A DNA stretch of 64,000 nucleotides. Origin: Lathyrus oleraceus. Taxonomy: Eukaryota; Streptophyta; Magnoliopsida; Fabales; Fabaceae. The stretch spans positions 458,015,197 to 458,079,196 of the forward strand of contig NC_066581.1 in NCBI RefSeq assembly GCF_024323335.1, in the 5' to 3' direction. Under the pieces are notes generated by a model that was not told where the DNA came from, made no database searches, and worked only from the letters and a program-made list of their open reading frames with translations. The translations under genes and the position numbers were made by a program. This document shows, in pieces, positions 32,501 to 45,900 of the stretch. Numbering within the stretch: position 1 is the first letter of the stretch; each line of letters begins with the position of its first letter.

Positions 32501-35500
32501 CATAAACTTGCCCCAGAAATGCACTTGGATCATGTTCTACTTGGTTGTGTTATGATGTTACAAGAATAAATACCTTGCTGTTATTTGTTTTGTTTGGTCT
32601 GCTGTTTGAATGATGATGGTATCATGCTGCTTGCCTTGCCATTATGTGTTTTGCTCGAATTTTGGCATGTTGATGAACCATGTTGCTGTTGCTGCTATAC
32701 CATGCTGCTGTGATGATGATGTTGATGTTCATAAAATTCTGCTGCAATTTTGAGACATGAATGTGTGCCTGCTATGCTGTTATGTGCTATTGTTTTGAAA
32801 CATGATGATGATGTATACCATGCTGTCATTTGTTTTGGTTTGTTGTTTGAATGATGATGATGAACACCATTGCTACATGTTGCTGTTGGTTTTAATTGAT
32901 GATGAAACATGATGATGAATACCAATGCTGTTAAAGCCTGCTGCTGTTTTCGAAACCTTGAGAGTATAGCTTAGAAATCCATGTAAATCATGTTAGCCAT
33001 GCTGCTGTTGTCTAAACCAACTGTTTTGTCCATCATTGTGCTCATGCTGTTGTTGTTGGTCGAATTCTGTTGTCACTGTTGTTACCTTACTATGCCTTTG
33101 CCTTGCTGTTGGTCTTTTTTGCTTGGTTTGATTTTAATGTTGTTGTTTTTTGAACATGATAACATGATGCATGAGCCTTGCTGTGTTAGAAACCCTTAGG
33201 GTTTTAGAAACTCAGAGCTTTGAAGCTCATTGGCCAATTTACTATTTCATTGGGCAACAGCCAATGAAAACATTTCAATTGCCTTGCCCAAAACGCTGCA
33301 GTTTTGATTAGTGACTGCAGAATTACTAGAATGCCATGCGCTGACCTTGGTTTGACCAATAGTTCATGTTGTTTGTTCATACTTCATTCAATTATTCATC
33401 AAGTTTCCATAATTCATTTTTTATTCATTTTAACTCCAAAAATTGTGAAATTTTTTTCCTCATACTCATGAATGTGTCTAGAATTTTATGGTGAATTTTA
33501 ATTAATTTTTCATTGGCTGGATTTTAATTGGTAATTATTTTCTTGACATGTATGCCAAAACAATACCTTGTGCCATTCTCTTTGTGAAATTGTCATATTG
33601 CATCCATTGCCTTTGAATTTTTTTTGTGGTAAAACTAGACACATTGATCTTCATTTCCATATAAAGTTTGTGGATTTCCCATTTGTGGTTTGATAGATAT
33701 GAATTTTTGAATTAGGGTGTGACAATTTGTGTCACACCAATGATTTGCAAATGTATGATTTTTGTTCACATGCTTCCCCTTATCCAAATCACTTGAAATT
33801 TTGCATGAATGATCCCTTGTATGTCTAATTGATGTATGAATTTTCTTGGAATTAATCATGCTGTTTTCCATTTAATTGTGAATTTTCTTCCATACTTGGT
33901 CATTTGTTGACTTTTTGTGCTATGCCTTGCCAAATCCTTTGTGAAATTCTCAAATCTTATTGTATGATCATGAAATTTCATATGTGATAATTAGACATCT
34001 CAAGCTTTGCATTGGTGTTAATCTCACTCATTTCTCTTCTGTTTTCAAATTGATATGATTTTTTGAAGTTGACCCATGCTTGTTGACTTTCACCATGCTT
34101 GCTTGAACTTGGTTTGACTTCATGAATTTCATTGACTGCCTTCCTCTCATCCAAATGCCATGAAATTTGACATGTATACCATGTTAGATGTTAGGATTGA
34201 GTGTGATTTATTTCATAATTTTTGGGTTTGTTTGAGTTGACTTTTGGATGAAGTCTTTGCTGTTGACTTTTGCATGCTTCCTTTGCTATGCTTTGCATTC
34301 TTTTGCATATGAAATGACCTGGATGCATGATATAAGTTTGAATCCAATTGTGTTTACCTTCCTACATGATTGAATTTGACTTTGATTGAACATTGCTTGC
34401 TGCCTTGGCCTTTTTCTTTCATTTTTGACCCTAGGCTAGTCCTAGTGGTCTTCTGAGCTTACAATTGAGCTGTTTGTTTCAGGTTGAGCACCAATGCCCC
34501 AAAGGCCTTTCAATTTTGATTGAGTTGGTTTGTTTATCATGTGCTAACATTTGTTTTGTAGGTGACTCATATGCTTGAGTCTTTGTGCCTTGCACAATTG
34601 GTCCTTCTGTGTGACTATTGGTTCATTTTCTTTTGCTTTTGATTGTTGACTTGTTTACTAATGAGTTTGACTTTTTTCAGGTGCTTTAGTTGCCTAAGTT
34701 CTTTGAACTTACTTGCTTGCTTTGCTTTATAGCATTTGCTTTGAGGTATAATTACTTCTTCTTCATGTAGTCTGGAGACCCGGTCTGTTATTTGACCGGG
34801 CAAACTGTCTGAAGTCCTCCTTAAGAGGCAATGCCTGTGTTTGTTTATAATTGTCCTAAGCAGGAAAAGTCCTTCAAGTAAGGCAATTGGTGGAAGGTAG
34901 GGATAAGCAATCTATCCCCCACTATTCAGTGTGTCCTCTCTTGCTCCCATTACATGGTTGAAGCAATGAGATAAATACCCAAGATCCAATCGAGTCAATA
35001 ATGTGGAGAGAGTTCCTACTTTCAGAACTCCCACACTTTCTTTGATGCTCTCTCTGATCTGAGATAGAAGCAATGAGGCACACCCCTCATCTCCTTTTCA
35101 TCTGCTTCACCTGAGCCCCTCAATGGCCAGGTTAAGAGCGACCTTTTACCCATTACAGTGGACTTTTAAAGTCAAACCCTCTTGTGTGAGCCCCCCACTG
35201 TTTGGCTATAGAGTGTGCTGTTTGATATTCATTGATTGATTGATTGCTTCATGTGCACTTGTTTGCTTGTATGCTATGCATTTATCATCATCATCAATTG
35301 CCATTAATGCATGATCATCTCATTTGTTTTGTGATGCTATCTTTGGTTGTTTACCCATTGAGGACAATTGTAAGTCCATTGCTTTGGCATTTGCTCCTAT
35401 GACATGGAAGGATAGAGTGTAAGACCTCATTGGTCACTCATATCTTCTGTTTATCTGTGTGCATGTGAGGATACAGTTATAAGTCCCTGTAAGTTGGCAT

Positions 35501-37047
35501 CTGTTATCCTGTGATCATAATTTGATCTGTTTGATTTGTATGTGAGGTTACAGTTGTAAGTCCCTGTAAGTTGGCATCTGCTTTCCTGTGATCATAGTTT
35601 GTTTCATCTGTTTGTGTGAGAGGTTGCAATTATAAGTCCCTGTAAGTTGGCATTTGCATACCTGTGATCATGTTGTTGCTTTTGTTCTTGTATGTGAGGA
35701 TCCATTGTAAGTCCCTGTGATGTGGCATTGGATTTCCTGTGAGCATGCTGTGGAGTTAACCTAAGTCCAGATAAATTGGCAGTTGATTTCCATATTTCTC
35801 ATCTCTGTTTTTCTTTTGAGGAGATCGGTGTAAGTCCATTGAGTGGCATCTGATATCCTGTTCTATTTTAGGAGACTGGTGTAAATCCATTTGTTGGTAT
35901 CCGGTATCCGCTTTTGTTTCTTTTCCTGTGGAGATTAGTGTAAGACCATTGAGTGGCTTCTGATATCCCGTTTTGTTTTAGGAGATTGGTATAAGACCAT
36001 TGATTGGCATCCGATATCCGCCTTTGCTTTGTTTGTTTGTTATTATTAACTGCTATTCCAAAGGACACACTTGAATCATCTCCCATATGATCTCAAGAAG
36101 TGAACCTTCTAAGAAGTTTTACTATCCATCCTCATCCATTCATCATTCATTACGTCTTAGAACCTTTTCACACCTTATCTTTTAAACTTGACATAAGTGT
36201 TGTGCAAACATCTTCATGTTTTCTAACTAAAAACCTGGACTCAAGTCCTTGACCTTTTTTCAAAACTTCATTTTCATAATACTTATTTGAATTAATCTTA
36301 ATCATACTTTGATTCCGTTTTTATAATCATAATCAGTAACTTCACTCATTCACTTGTTTTGGCTTTGTCCATTAATCTTTTCATACATGAGCTATAGGTT
36401 TGATTTATCTTAGTGGTTGATGTTAATCTCACCTTCTGTCTTTAGTGATTGAATTGTAAGTCTTCCTCGCCTATTATAGGGTTAACCCCTCTCTGGCCAG
36501 TTGAAGCTGTTCTCACATGGTGGACGTTGTTGTTCGTATAAGGTTGAGTTTTCTCCCGTGGATAACGTAAGACCTAGGGTTTGTGTTTAAAATTGAACCT
36601 AACCCACTTTTGGAAATCTTTTAGCCGAACTACGGCGTTCTGATCCTTACCTTTGATGGAAGGTACGTAGGCAACGGGTTCATCCGTTCGAACCCAATAA
36701 CCCATTAACAATAAAATGTATATTCTTTCCTCATCATCCCAATCATGTTTGCACAATCTTTATGTCATAACAAATAATAATTTTTGCATAACAAGTGTGA
36801 AAAGGGCTCCCTAGGAGTACCTAGGACGTAGTGGGTGCCTAACACCTTCCCATTGCGTAATTTACCCCTTACCCAGACTCTCTGATCTTTTTATTAGTTT
36901 TCTACGTGTAAAACTTCTTAGGCTTTTGTTCGCTTTTTAGCCAATCCTTTGGATAAATAAAAGTGCGGTGGCGACTCGAAAATTTCAACGTATCTCTTAG
37001 CTTATGATTTAATCGATAGATCATATAGCGACGAATACACCGCTACA
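29550..37047 (+). repeat. Element B: 3' LTR
   Basis: A copy of 7605-15100, 7,498 bp long. The differences I found are one extra A near 32480, one extra T near 36273 and a G-to-A change near 36294. All internal features recur: TATA box 31000-31007, hairpin 34779-34800, hairpin array 35360-36019, PBS-like box 36969-36977. It is followed by the CTTAT duplication and then by the interrupted C LTR. Confidence 0.97.
31000..31007 (+). promoter_or_regulatory. TATA box in B 3' LTR
   Basis: The same TATATAAG as at 9055. From here transcription would read out into C's LTR and antisense through C's genes. Confidence 0.5.
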
Positions 37048-37052
37048 CTTAT
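37048..37052. repeat. Target site duplication of B, right
   Basis: CTTAT, identical to 7600-7604. Confidence 0.96.
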
Positions 37053-40000
37053 GTACCTGAAAAAATCTAATCCAATTAGTATACAATTCAAACAATCAAA
37101 CAGACAGTCAATCACACAATCAGACAGGTAAGCAAGCAATGTGCATGGCACAAGCCAATGGGCACAACACAAGTAACTTGGCATCAACCTACAAAACAAA
37201 TCAAAGTTAGTCAATATTAACCCCTTAATCAACTCAAGAGAGTGAGCAACTCCAATCATGGCAATGTGCTTCTTAACCTGAAATCCACAACCCAAATGAT
37301 AAGTCCAAACCACTAGGTCCAAGCCTAGGGTCAAAAGAGGGTCAAACATTCAAAACAGAACATGAAATTTAACATGGATCAACCTCATTCAATCAAGAAC
37401 ACAATCCAAAAAGTCCCATATCAATATCATCAACCAAATTCATTTCATGAACCAAATATGGCAAGGTATGCAAATTGTAACCACATTGTGACATCAGAAT
37501 GAACAAATGCACATTAATTCAAAAATGGTTCAAATAATCTCAACAAAATTCATGAGTGAACAGGACACACAACACGATCATCACACAAAAAATTAGAGGC
37601 ATTGGACAACATTAAGCATGGCAATCACATTGCATAAGTCAAGACAAGCACAACAAACACATGTGTGACACCAATTGTCACACCAACTTAGCATAGGCCT
37701 AAAACATAAATGGTAATTGGTAAAGACCTCAAACCAAAGCCAAAACAACACTCAACATGTCTAGAATGAAATTCATTGGATAAGGAACAAGCATTTCACA
37801 ATCAAATGAAATTCAAGGCAATGTAAAAACTCAAATATGACCATCCAGAATGAAAAATCCCAATTAAATCAGAAATGAATCCAAAAATTCCAACAAATAT
37901 CATGAGCAATCACAACATCCATATCATGCATCATACAAAAAGTCACATCAATTGGAATTCATTTGGCATGGCAAATTAATCACATAAGATGAACAAGCAA
38001 AGGTGTGACACAAATTGTCACTCCTACCTTAACATGATCATAAAACAGAAATGACACATGATAAAAATACCAAATCAACACCAAAATGGCAATCCAAGAG
38101 TCTAGTTTCATCATGTAAATTTTCAGATTCATAGGATAAAAACTCAGCATTTCACAAAAGATATGGCAAGGCAATGTCAAGAATGCATACATGTACACAA
38201 GCCCTAGCACAAAATAATTTCCAGCCATGCAGCATTTATGAAAAAATGCTCATAAAATACTAGTCAGGACAAGGAACATCATGCAAAAAATCTCACAATT
38301 TTTGGATCATTATTCAATTTAATATGAATTTTGTAAGGTGAAGAAAAAATGAAAAATGATATGAGAAGCATGTATGAACATATGGAGGGAAAAGGAAAAA
38401 ATAGGCAAGGCATTTGAATTTTTGCATTGAGCCGGAATCGAAGTGTGTAATAATTTGAAAGTTGGCACGCCTTCAAGATGAAACTCAGCGTTTCATTTAA
38501 ACGCTGGCAGGTCAAAGGTGATGTGGCTTGGTCAAAGCGCGGTATGCCAATCAAAACGCTATGTGTACAATTACGTGGACCAGTACATGCGCTTCTTCGT
38601 ACAAACACATGCAAAACGCAGGAAACACATTCTAACAAATCAAAAGCAATTCTGGAAATGAAATTCATCAATCTTCATCGTGTTAATCATGAACAGTGCC
38701 AGGCTTAAGAACAAATGTTTTCAGAAATCAAAATCAAACATATCATGGTGTAGATCTTTCAGCATACAACACGAATCCTTGCATGGTTAAGGTTAAATCA
38801 GCACATACAAGGAGAATCGAAGCAATCTATTTTCATGCATGAATCTTTAAATTAACATAACTAACTCAATTTGGCATGGATTTTCATGAAATAAAGCTCA
38901 GATTAACCAGCATCAAAAGATGAACAACAATCACATAAGCATTTTAAGAATTGAGAGATTCGATTTAGAACCTCTTGAAGAGCAGAAGTTGGAATTCAAT
39001 GGATCCAGGCCTTGCAATGCTCAAATGCTCTTCCAGGATGCTTGTAGAGTTGATTGGATGAAGGCTTGAGTCTTAATTGTGCACGATCTCACCACAGTAT
39101 GAATTCACCATTAATGCATCAAAGCTTCGAGCTGCTTCAACCTTGCACCAATTCTCTTGATTCTTGCTTCAAACATGCTCCATGATACTTCCAGATGATG
39201 AATCAGGAAATGAATGATGAATTGGTTTGAAGAAAATTGAAGAAAATTTGAGAGAAAAATTTTAAGAATTGGATCTAGATCTGAAAAAGTGACTATTGTT
39301 AGCTGAAAACAGTTATGTTTAGGCTTTTATACCTCTCCCTAATCACTCTCTTAAACAGGTTTAGGCAATGGTAATTGGAATTAGCCAAAACAAGGTGCAT
39401 ATGCAAATTGGATATTTCACCTCTATGCATGGAATTATGATGAACAGTACACGAATTAGGCTTGAATTTTACTCAAAAAGTCATTTTGGAGCCAATGGTC
39501 ATGGTAGAATGTGTGAACAATGCACCAATTTTAAACTTTAATTTTCCCTCCAAAAATTAAGTGAAATACCAAATGATTATATGAATGTAATTGGTGTAAT
39601 ATGATGCATTATTTGGAAAGCATAAGTCAAAACAAGAACAATGCAAAAAGAACCACTTAATTTGGACTTTTGGTTTGAAAGTTATGCCCATTTGAAGTTC
39701 AAACCACACTGAGAAATCCATGAGCTTCGACTTTTTGGAAATGGGAGAGAAAGATATTCAACTTTCATGTTGGACAAAATTTCATTTGAAGCTTTCTTGA
39801 TGATGTAATCTTGAGTTGAAGTTGGTCCAAAACCTTTCCATTTTTGGAAAGTTCAAATTACAAGTCACTTGCTATTTTTGGAAAGTCTTGATCTGGTTTC
39901 AAATTCTTAAATGTTGATGTTTGAGATGTCAAATGAGACTTGTTCCCACATGAATGAGGCATCTCTAACCATCTCCCACCTCCAAATCCATGGTTGAGTT

Positions 40001-40299
40001 GACAGTTGACTTTTGTTGACTTTCTAGGGTTTCAGATGATTTATACATGAACTGATGAGCCTCTGGGCCTTCAATGCTTGGCCAAACCACTTAAAAATGA
40101 TCCTTAGGTCACATGAACTCATTGTACCAACCCTAGGGCTTTGATTCCATAGAAAAATGCACTTGCTTGCTTGCACAGTTAAATCTCCTGATCAGTCTTG
40201 CTTGATGACTTAGTGGACTATGCAATGAACAATGCAATGTTGATGACCTAAAATGAAAATGTATATACAAAATGGGAGGTGCAAATTTGAGGTGCTACA
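37053..40299 (-). repeat. Element C: 3' LTR, proximal part
   Basis: The continuation of C's 3' LTR after the B insertion. It ends at 40299 with GGTGCTACA, the complement of the LTR start TGTAGCACC. It matches 54295-57566 with scattered differences. On the minus strand a TATA-type box TATAAAAG lies at 39324-39331. The frames here (for example 38279-38671) have counterparts in the other LTR with changed ends and are not genes. Confidence 0.92.
39324..39331 (-). promoter_or_regulatory. TATA box in C 3' LTR
   Basis: TATAAAAG on the minus strand. The 5' LTR has TATATAAG at the same place (56579-56586), so the box survived a base change. Confidence 0.5.
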
Positions 40300-40508
40300 G
40301 CTGCCCCTATTCAATCAACTGGGAACCCGAACGGATGAGAGCAACGGCAGTCAGACCTTCTGGGTAAACATGGATTGAATACCAAAGAACCGTAGAAATT
40401 TGCACTCTGCGGGATATGATACAAGATATTTGCAACAGCAACCAGACAAGACATTTACCGACGACTCCTAGGGATTTTGATTTGTATCAAAAGAAAGGTA
40501 CAACCAAA

Positions 40509-41472
40509 CGTCAACGGACGAATGGGAAAAACTCAACGTTTATCGACACCAACAGAGAGGTGACCAATCATCAACGGATGAATGGGAAAGACTCGACCAG
40601 ACGTCAACGGACGAACGGGAGAAGCTCGACGTTTATCGACACCAACGGAGAGGTGACCATACATCAACAGATGAATGGGAAGACTCGACCAGACGTCAAC
40701 GGATGAAAGGGAGAAGCTCGACGTTTATCGACACCAACAGAGAGGTGAACCCTTCACTGGGGAAGGAAAACAGTTACTTGCAACTGGAAACCAGATAGGA
40801 CGTTTACCGACGACTCTACTGGGAATCTCTGGCTGGGGAATTACCAGACTCGACGTTTACCGACATCGAAAGATGATGTTTACCGACATCAAACAAAGGA
40901 CGACCAGACACTTACCGATGACTGGGGTGAGACTTGATGTTTACCGACATCGAAAGATGATGTTTACCGACACCAACGGAGAGGTGACCCTTACTGGGAA
41001 AAAAACCAATACAACCAGGCATCAATAGACGATTGGGAAAAACTCAACGTTTATCGACACCAACGGAGAGGTGAAAATACATCAACGGACGACCTGTGGG
41101 GAAAATACAACTAGATGTCAACGGACAACTAGGAAAAACTCGACGTTTATCGAAACCAACGGAGAGGTGACCTTACTGGGGAAAAAGCTAATCACAACCA
41201 AACGTCAACGGACGATTGGGAAAAACTCAACGTTTATCGACACCAACGGAGAGGTGACTCCTGGGGAAGGGTACAACTATACGTCCACGGACGCATAGGA
41301 AAACTCAACGTTTATCGATACCAACGGAGAGGTGAATCCGGGAGAAGGGATATAGGTTACGAACATCGGACGATGATGTTTACCGACATCAACAAAGAAG
41401 ACCAGACATTTACCGATGAATGGGCAGGACTCGATGTTTACCGACACCGAAAGAATGGTGTTTACCGACACC
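40509..41472 (-). repeat. Hairpin repeat array in C 3' UTR
   Basis: Irregular tandem repeats contain two kinds of small hairpin. One has the loop AACG (once AACA) closed by CGTC/GACG (40509-40520, 40602-40613), CATC/GATG (40569-40580, 40662-40673) or TGTC/GACA (41116-41127). The other has the loop TTACCG closed by GATGT/ACATC (40875-40890, 41375-41390), GGTGT/ACACC (41457-41472) or CAT/ATG (41407-41418). Some copies carry unmatched arms, so the array is not perfectly regular. Sequences are given as on the plus strand. Confidence 0.7.
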
Positions 41473-42696
41473 AAAAAAAGGACACACACGGGTGTTGACA
41501 TGACACTTACCGGTATCACAGGGACGACCTCTACAATATGTCAGGGCAAGGCTAAACACTTGCTGGGGATCTCACTAGGGAGAATCAGGTTGTCCTTTCA
41601 CGGACGGGTGGAGTGATAAACTTCTCGGGAGAATATCAATTCTGAGTGCTGTCAGGAGCAACTGTAGCAAACGTGTTGTACAGATGTTGAACAAAGATCC
41701 GCTTCTGCCGGGGATATGGTCTGATTGGGTTTGACATATGAATGCATATGTTTGAATTTTTCTATGGCGTAATGCTCCATATCGAATGGAAATGCTACGC
41801 GGTTTGAGGATGCAATGATTACTACATGCAAAATGCAAATGATGAACACTCCGCTGGGGAGCCAACTGATCAGATACTCCAACTCTGTGGGGAAACTCTG
41901 TCTGAGGAATACTCTGCGGGGAGTAGCACCGACTTCTCACTCATGCTGGAGAATAGCACTGCCACTGGGGAAAGGATCCCAATCCACTAGGGGACTCCGC
42001 TTGGGACGCAATCAATGCGACTTCTCTGGGAGAGCTACCAATCCACAAGTAGGATAAACTCTGCTAGAGACAATTTCCACCGGACCGGATCTGCTCGGGG
42101 AACCTGCTGGGGAAAACCATCAACACAAACCATCGTCTCATACTGTTAAGGAATCAATCGTGGCTCAACTGCTTCAGCCAGGAGTCCAAGGTAACAACCT
42201 GTAAAAAAGCACGACATACATGCCCCATGGGTTGCATGGACAAGATACGCTCAAGTGTCCTCATCATTCAAAATGATTTTCAAATGTTTTATCTTTCTGC
42301 ACGTTATTGTTTAGCCTTCATGTTTTCATATGCAATGTTTATCAAAAATTCGGACGTTTTTGCAATCAACACAGTAAAATAAAAACAGGAGAGCTATTTA
42401 TCTGAATAACGACTTTTATTAATTGAAATGGGCCTGAAAAGGCGACTACATCGGGAAGCAATTCCTAGAAAGAGGTAATTGCGCACAAAAGGAAAAATCT
42501 ATCCTAATGGCAATGTGAACACAGCATCCACTATTTCCCAATCCTGTTATAACTCACAGATCATCGGTTTTCCTCCCAACTTCCTTGCTTTCTGAGAAGA
42601 ATGACTGGACCGATCACATCTTTCGAGATGGTAGACGATGAAGCGTGATGAAGTACAGATAACTCAGACTGTAGTCTTCGCTTTAATCCCTCTTTT

Positions 42697-42893
42697 GCCT
42701 GGATCGCCCTTTTAGGTTTTCAATCCACCGGGATACCCATTTTTTCCTAAGCCGCCCTTGCGGGTTTTCGACTTACCGGGTGTACAAATTCTTTTCATTT
42801 TTATCCCTAACTTTTGCCCGAACCTTTTCTTTCTGTTTTTTGGTTCGCCGGGATGCCCTTTTTTGCCTGGACTCTTTTATTCTTTTTGTCCAG
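42697..42893 (-). repeat. Post-pol hairpin array of C
   Basis: Four units directly after the pol stop. Their stems on the plus strand are CTGGAC/GTCCAG (42867-42893), CGAACC/GGTTCG (42819-42847), TAAG/CTTA (42748-42775, with an inner CCC/GGG stem and a GCAA loop on the minus strand) and TGGAT/ATCCA (42700-42727). All four stems differ while the flanks CCCGGT and GGCAAAA are kept. The position and design match the array of B at 24961. Confidence 0.75.
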
Positions 42894-42902
42894 CGGGTCC
42901 AT

Positions 42903-45900
42903 TTACGTGAAGTATTTTTTGACTACATCTGAGTTAACAGGGGACGGAAAATCTTCACCATCCATAGTTGTAAGCATCAAGGCTCCACCAGAGAAAACCT
43001 TCTTAACAACATATGGACCTTCATAATTAGGAGTCCACTTGCCCCTGTTTTCTGTACCGGGAGGAAGGATCCTCTTCAAAACTAGATCACCAGTCTGATA
43101 GCTTTGAGGACGCACTTTCTGATCAAAGGCTCTCTTCATCCTTCTCTGATACAACTGCCCATGGCACACAGCTGCTAGCCGTCTCTCCTCGATAAGGCTC
43201 AACTCGTTAAACCTTGTTCGAATCCACTCGGCTTCGTCAATCTTGACATCTAGCAAGACTCTCAGAGAAGGGATCTCCATTTCAACAGGTAGGACAGCTT
43301 CCATACCGTACACGAGGGAGTAAGGGGTTGCCCCAGTCGACGTATGTACCGAAGTACGGTACCCATGCAAAGTGAAAGGAAGCATCTCATGCCAATCTTT
43401 GTACGTCACGACCATCTTCTGCACAAATTTCTTGATATTCTTGTTTGCCGCCTCTACAGCACCATTCATCTTTGGTCTGTAAGGAGAAGAATTGTGATGT
43501 TCAATCTTGAAATCTCTGCAAAGCTCTTTCATTATCTTGTTATTGAGATTCAAACCATTATCAGTGATGATTCTCTCAGGAACCCCATAACGACAGATGA
43601 TCTCCTTCTTAATGAACCGGGCAATCACTTGTTTAGTAACATTAGCATAGGAAGCTGCTTCCACCCACTTGGTGAAGTAGTCAATCGCAACCAGGATGAA
43701 GCGATGTCCATTAGAATCAGTAGGCTCAATCTTCCCAATCATATCAATGCCCCACATCGCGAACGGCCAAGGCGAATTCATGACATTCAGTGGGCTTGGT
43801 GGTACATGCACCTTATCGGCATAAATTTGACACTTATGGCATTTCCGAGCGTACTTGAAACAATCGGATTCCATAGTCATCCAGTAATAACCGGCTCTCA
43901 ACAACATCTTCGACATTGCATGACCACCAGCATGGGTACCAAACGATCCTTCATGCACTTCTTGCATCAACATGTCTGCTTCGTGTCTATCCACGCATCT
44001 GAGCAAGACCATGTCAAAGTTCCTCTTATACAACACGTCATCCTGATTCAAATAAAAGCTTCCAGCTAGCCTTCTCAGGGTTTTCTTATCATTCTTCGAC
44101 GCACCATCAGGATACCCCTGGCTCTTGAGGAAGTTCTTGATATCATAGTACCACGGCTTCTCATCAACAACAGACTCGGCTGCAAACACATACGCAGGCC
44201 TCTCGAGTCGATTCACCGCAACATGTGGCACATGATTCCACCAATGAACTTTGATCATAGAAGACAAAGTAGCCAAGGCATCAGCCATCTGATTTTCATC
44301 CCGGGGGACATGATACAGCTTCACCTTCTTGAAGAACGTCAGTATTCTTCTGGTGTAATCTCTGTAAGGAATCAAATGCGGCTGATTGGTATTCCAATCT
44401 CCATTGACCTGATTGATCACTAGAGCGGAATCACCAAAAATGTCAAGCGTTTTGATCCTCAAATCAATGGCTTCTTTTATCCCCATGATACAAGCCTCGT
44501 ACTCAGCTTCATTGTTGGTGACATCAAAAGTCAATCTGGCAGAAAAAGGTATATGAGCATGTTTAGGATTGATAAGCACTGCACCAACACCGTTACCATT
44601 CACATTCACAGCCCCATCAAACATCAATGTCCACTTGTCATCAGGATCCGGTCCTTCCTCGACAAGAGGCTCTTCACAATCTTTCATCTTAAGATACATG
44701 ATGTCTTCATCAGGGAATTCAAACATCATTGGTTGATAATCATCGATTGGTTGCTCGGCAAGGTAGTCTGACAGAATACTACCTTTGATAGCCTTCTGCG
44801 ACGTATACTGGATATCATATTCTATTAAGATCATCTGCCAACGGGCAACACGTCCGGTGAGAGCCGGCTTCTCAAAGATGTATTTCACTGTATCCATCTT
44901 AGAAATTAATAAGGTAGTATGGTTCAGCATATACTGCCTCAGTCGGCGAGCAGCCCAGGCCAAAGCACAGCAAGTTTTCTCAAGCTGTGAATATTTGATT
45001 TCACAGTCGGTAAACTTTTTGCTAAGGTAGTATATGGCATGCTCTTTTCGACCAGACTCGTCATGCTGTCCCAATACACACCCCATCGAATTCTCAGTTA
45101 CTGACAGGTACATTATCAGCGGTCTCCCAGGAACTAGAGGAATAAGGATTGGATTGTCGAAAGCTTTTTGACAGTCATCATTCCACCTGATTGCTTGATT
45201 CTTTCTTAGCAATTTGAATATCGGTTCACACGTGGCCGTTAGGTGAGATACAAACCTTGCAATGTAGTTCAATCTCCCTAAAAACCCACGAACCTGCTTT
45301 TCTGTTTTTGGTTCAGGCATCTCTTGAATAGCTTTGACTTTTGCTGGATCAACCTCAATCCCTTTCTCAATGACAATGAAACCTAACAGCTTCCCAGATC
45401 GCACACCAAACGTACACTTGTTTGGATTCAGCCTCAGTTTGAACTTTCTCAGTCTGTCAAACAACTTCTGCAAATTAACCAGGTGCTCCTCCTCTGTCTG
45501 CGACTTCGCAATCATATCATCCACGTACACTTCAATCTCTTTGTGCATCATGTCATGAAAGAGAGTCGTCATAGCCCTCTGATAGGTAGCACCGGCATTC
45601 TTCAGCCCAAATGGCATCACCTTATAGCAGAACGTGCCCCAAGGCGTAATGAATGTCGTCTTTTCCATGTCCTCTGGCACCATCTTGATCTGATTATAAC
45701 TAGAGAATCTGTCCATGAAAGAGAAAACCGAGGATTGAGCCGTATTATCAACCAATACATCAATGTGAGGTAATGGGAAATCATCTTTCGGACTCGCCCT
45801 ATTCAGATCCCGGTAATCGACACACATTCTAACTTTGCCGTCCTTCTTCGGCACAGGAACAATGTTGGCTACCCACGGGGGATAAGTCGTCACTGACAAG

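Larger units (their letters stand above)
7605..37047 (+). mobile_element. Element B: complete young Ogre, 29.4 kb
   Basis: A structurally complete Ogre retrotransposon of 29,443 bp: 5' LTR 7605-15100, PBS 15107, leader with hairpins, ORF1, gag-pro 17860-21171, a 280-bp intron, RT-RH-INT to 24910, a 4.6-kb 3' UTR, polypurine tract, and 3' LTR 29550-37047. It inserted into C's 3' LTR with target duplication CTTAT. The LTRs differ by two one-base indels in homopolymers and one G/A change that I could find, so the insertion is very recent. Both major polyprotein frames are open; ORF1 has a one-base deletion. It is longer than most described Ogre elements, largely because of the 7.5-kb LTRs. Confidence 0.97.
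40300..42902 (-). other. C 3' UTR, repeat-rich, non-coding
   Basis: About 2.6 kb between C's 3' LTR and its pol stop. It begins at the polypurine side with AATAGGGGCAGC (minus strand), close to the tract of B and L. Next to it lies a repeat array of short hairpins (40509-41472). A zone of CCCCAG-type motifs (about 41550-42250, minus strand) and the four post-pol hairpins (42697-42893) follow. Plus-strand frames of 60-120 residues here are translations of the repeats. Confidence 0.85.

Noticed and set aside
38279..38671. 130-residue minus frame, with a similar one at 55534-55926
   Set aside because: Both are in the two LTRs of C; they agree because the LTRs are copies, and the differences show no bias for synonymous change.
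40416..41298. Thr/Arg-rich plus-strand frames
   Set aside because: They are translations of the tandem hairpin repeat, on the strand opposite to C's transcription.
40440..41560. CRISPR-like array
   Set aside because: Repeats are irregular in spacing, have no unique spacers, and lie in the 3' UTR of a plant retrotransposon.
43344..44069. 241-residue plus-strand frame
   Set aside because: It is antisense to the integrase part of C's pol and mirrors its codons.
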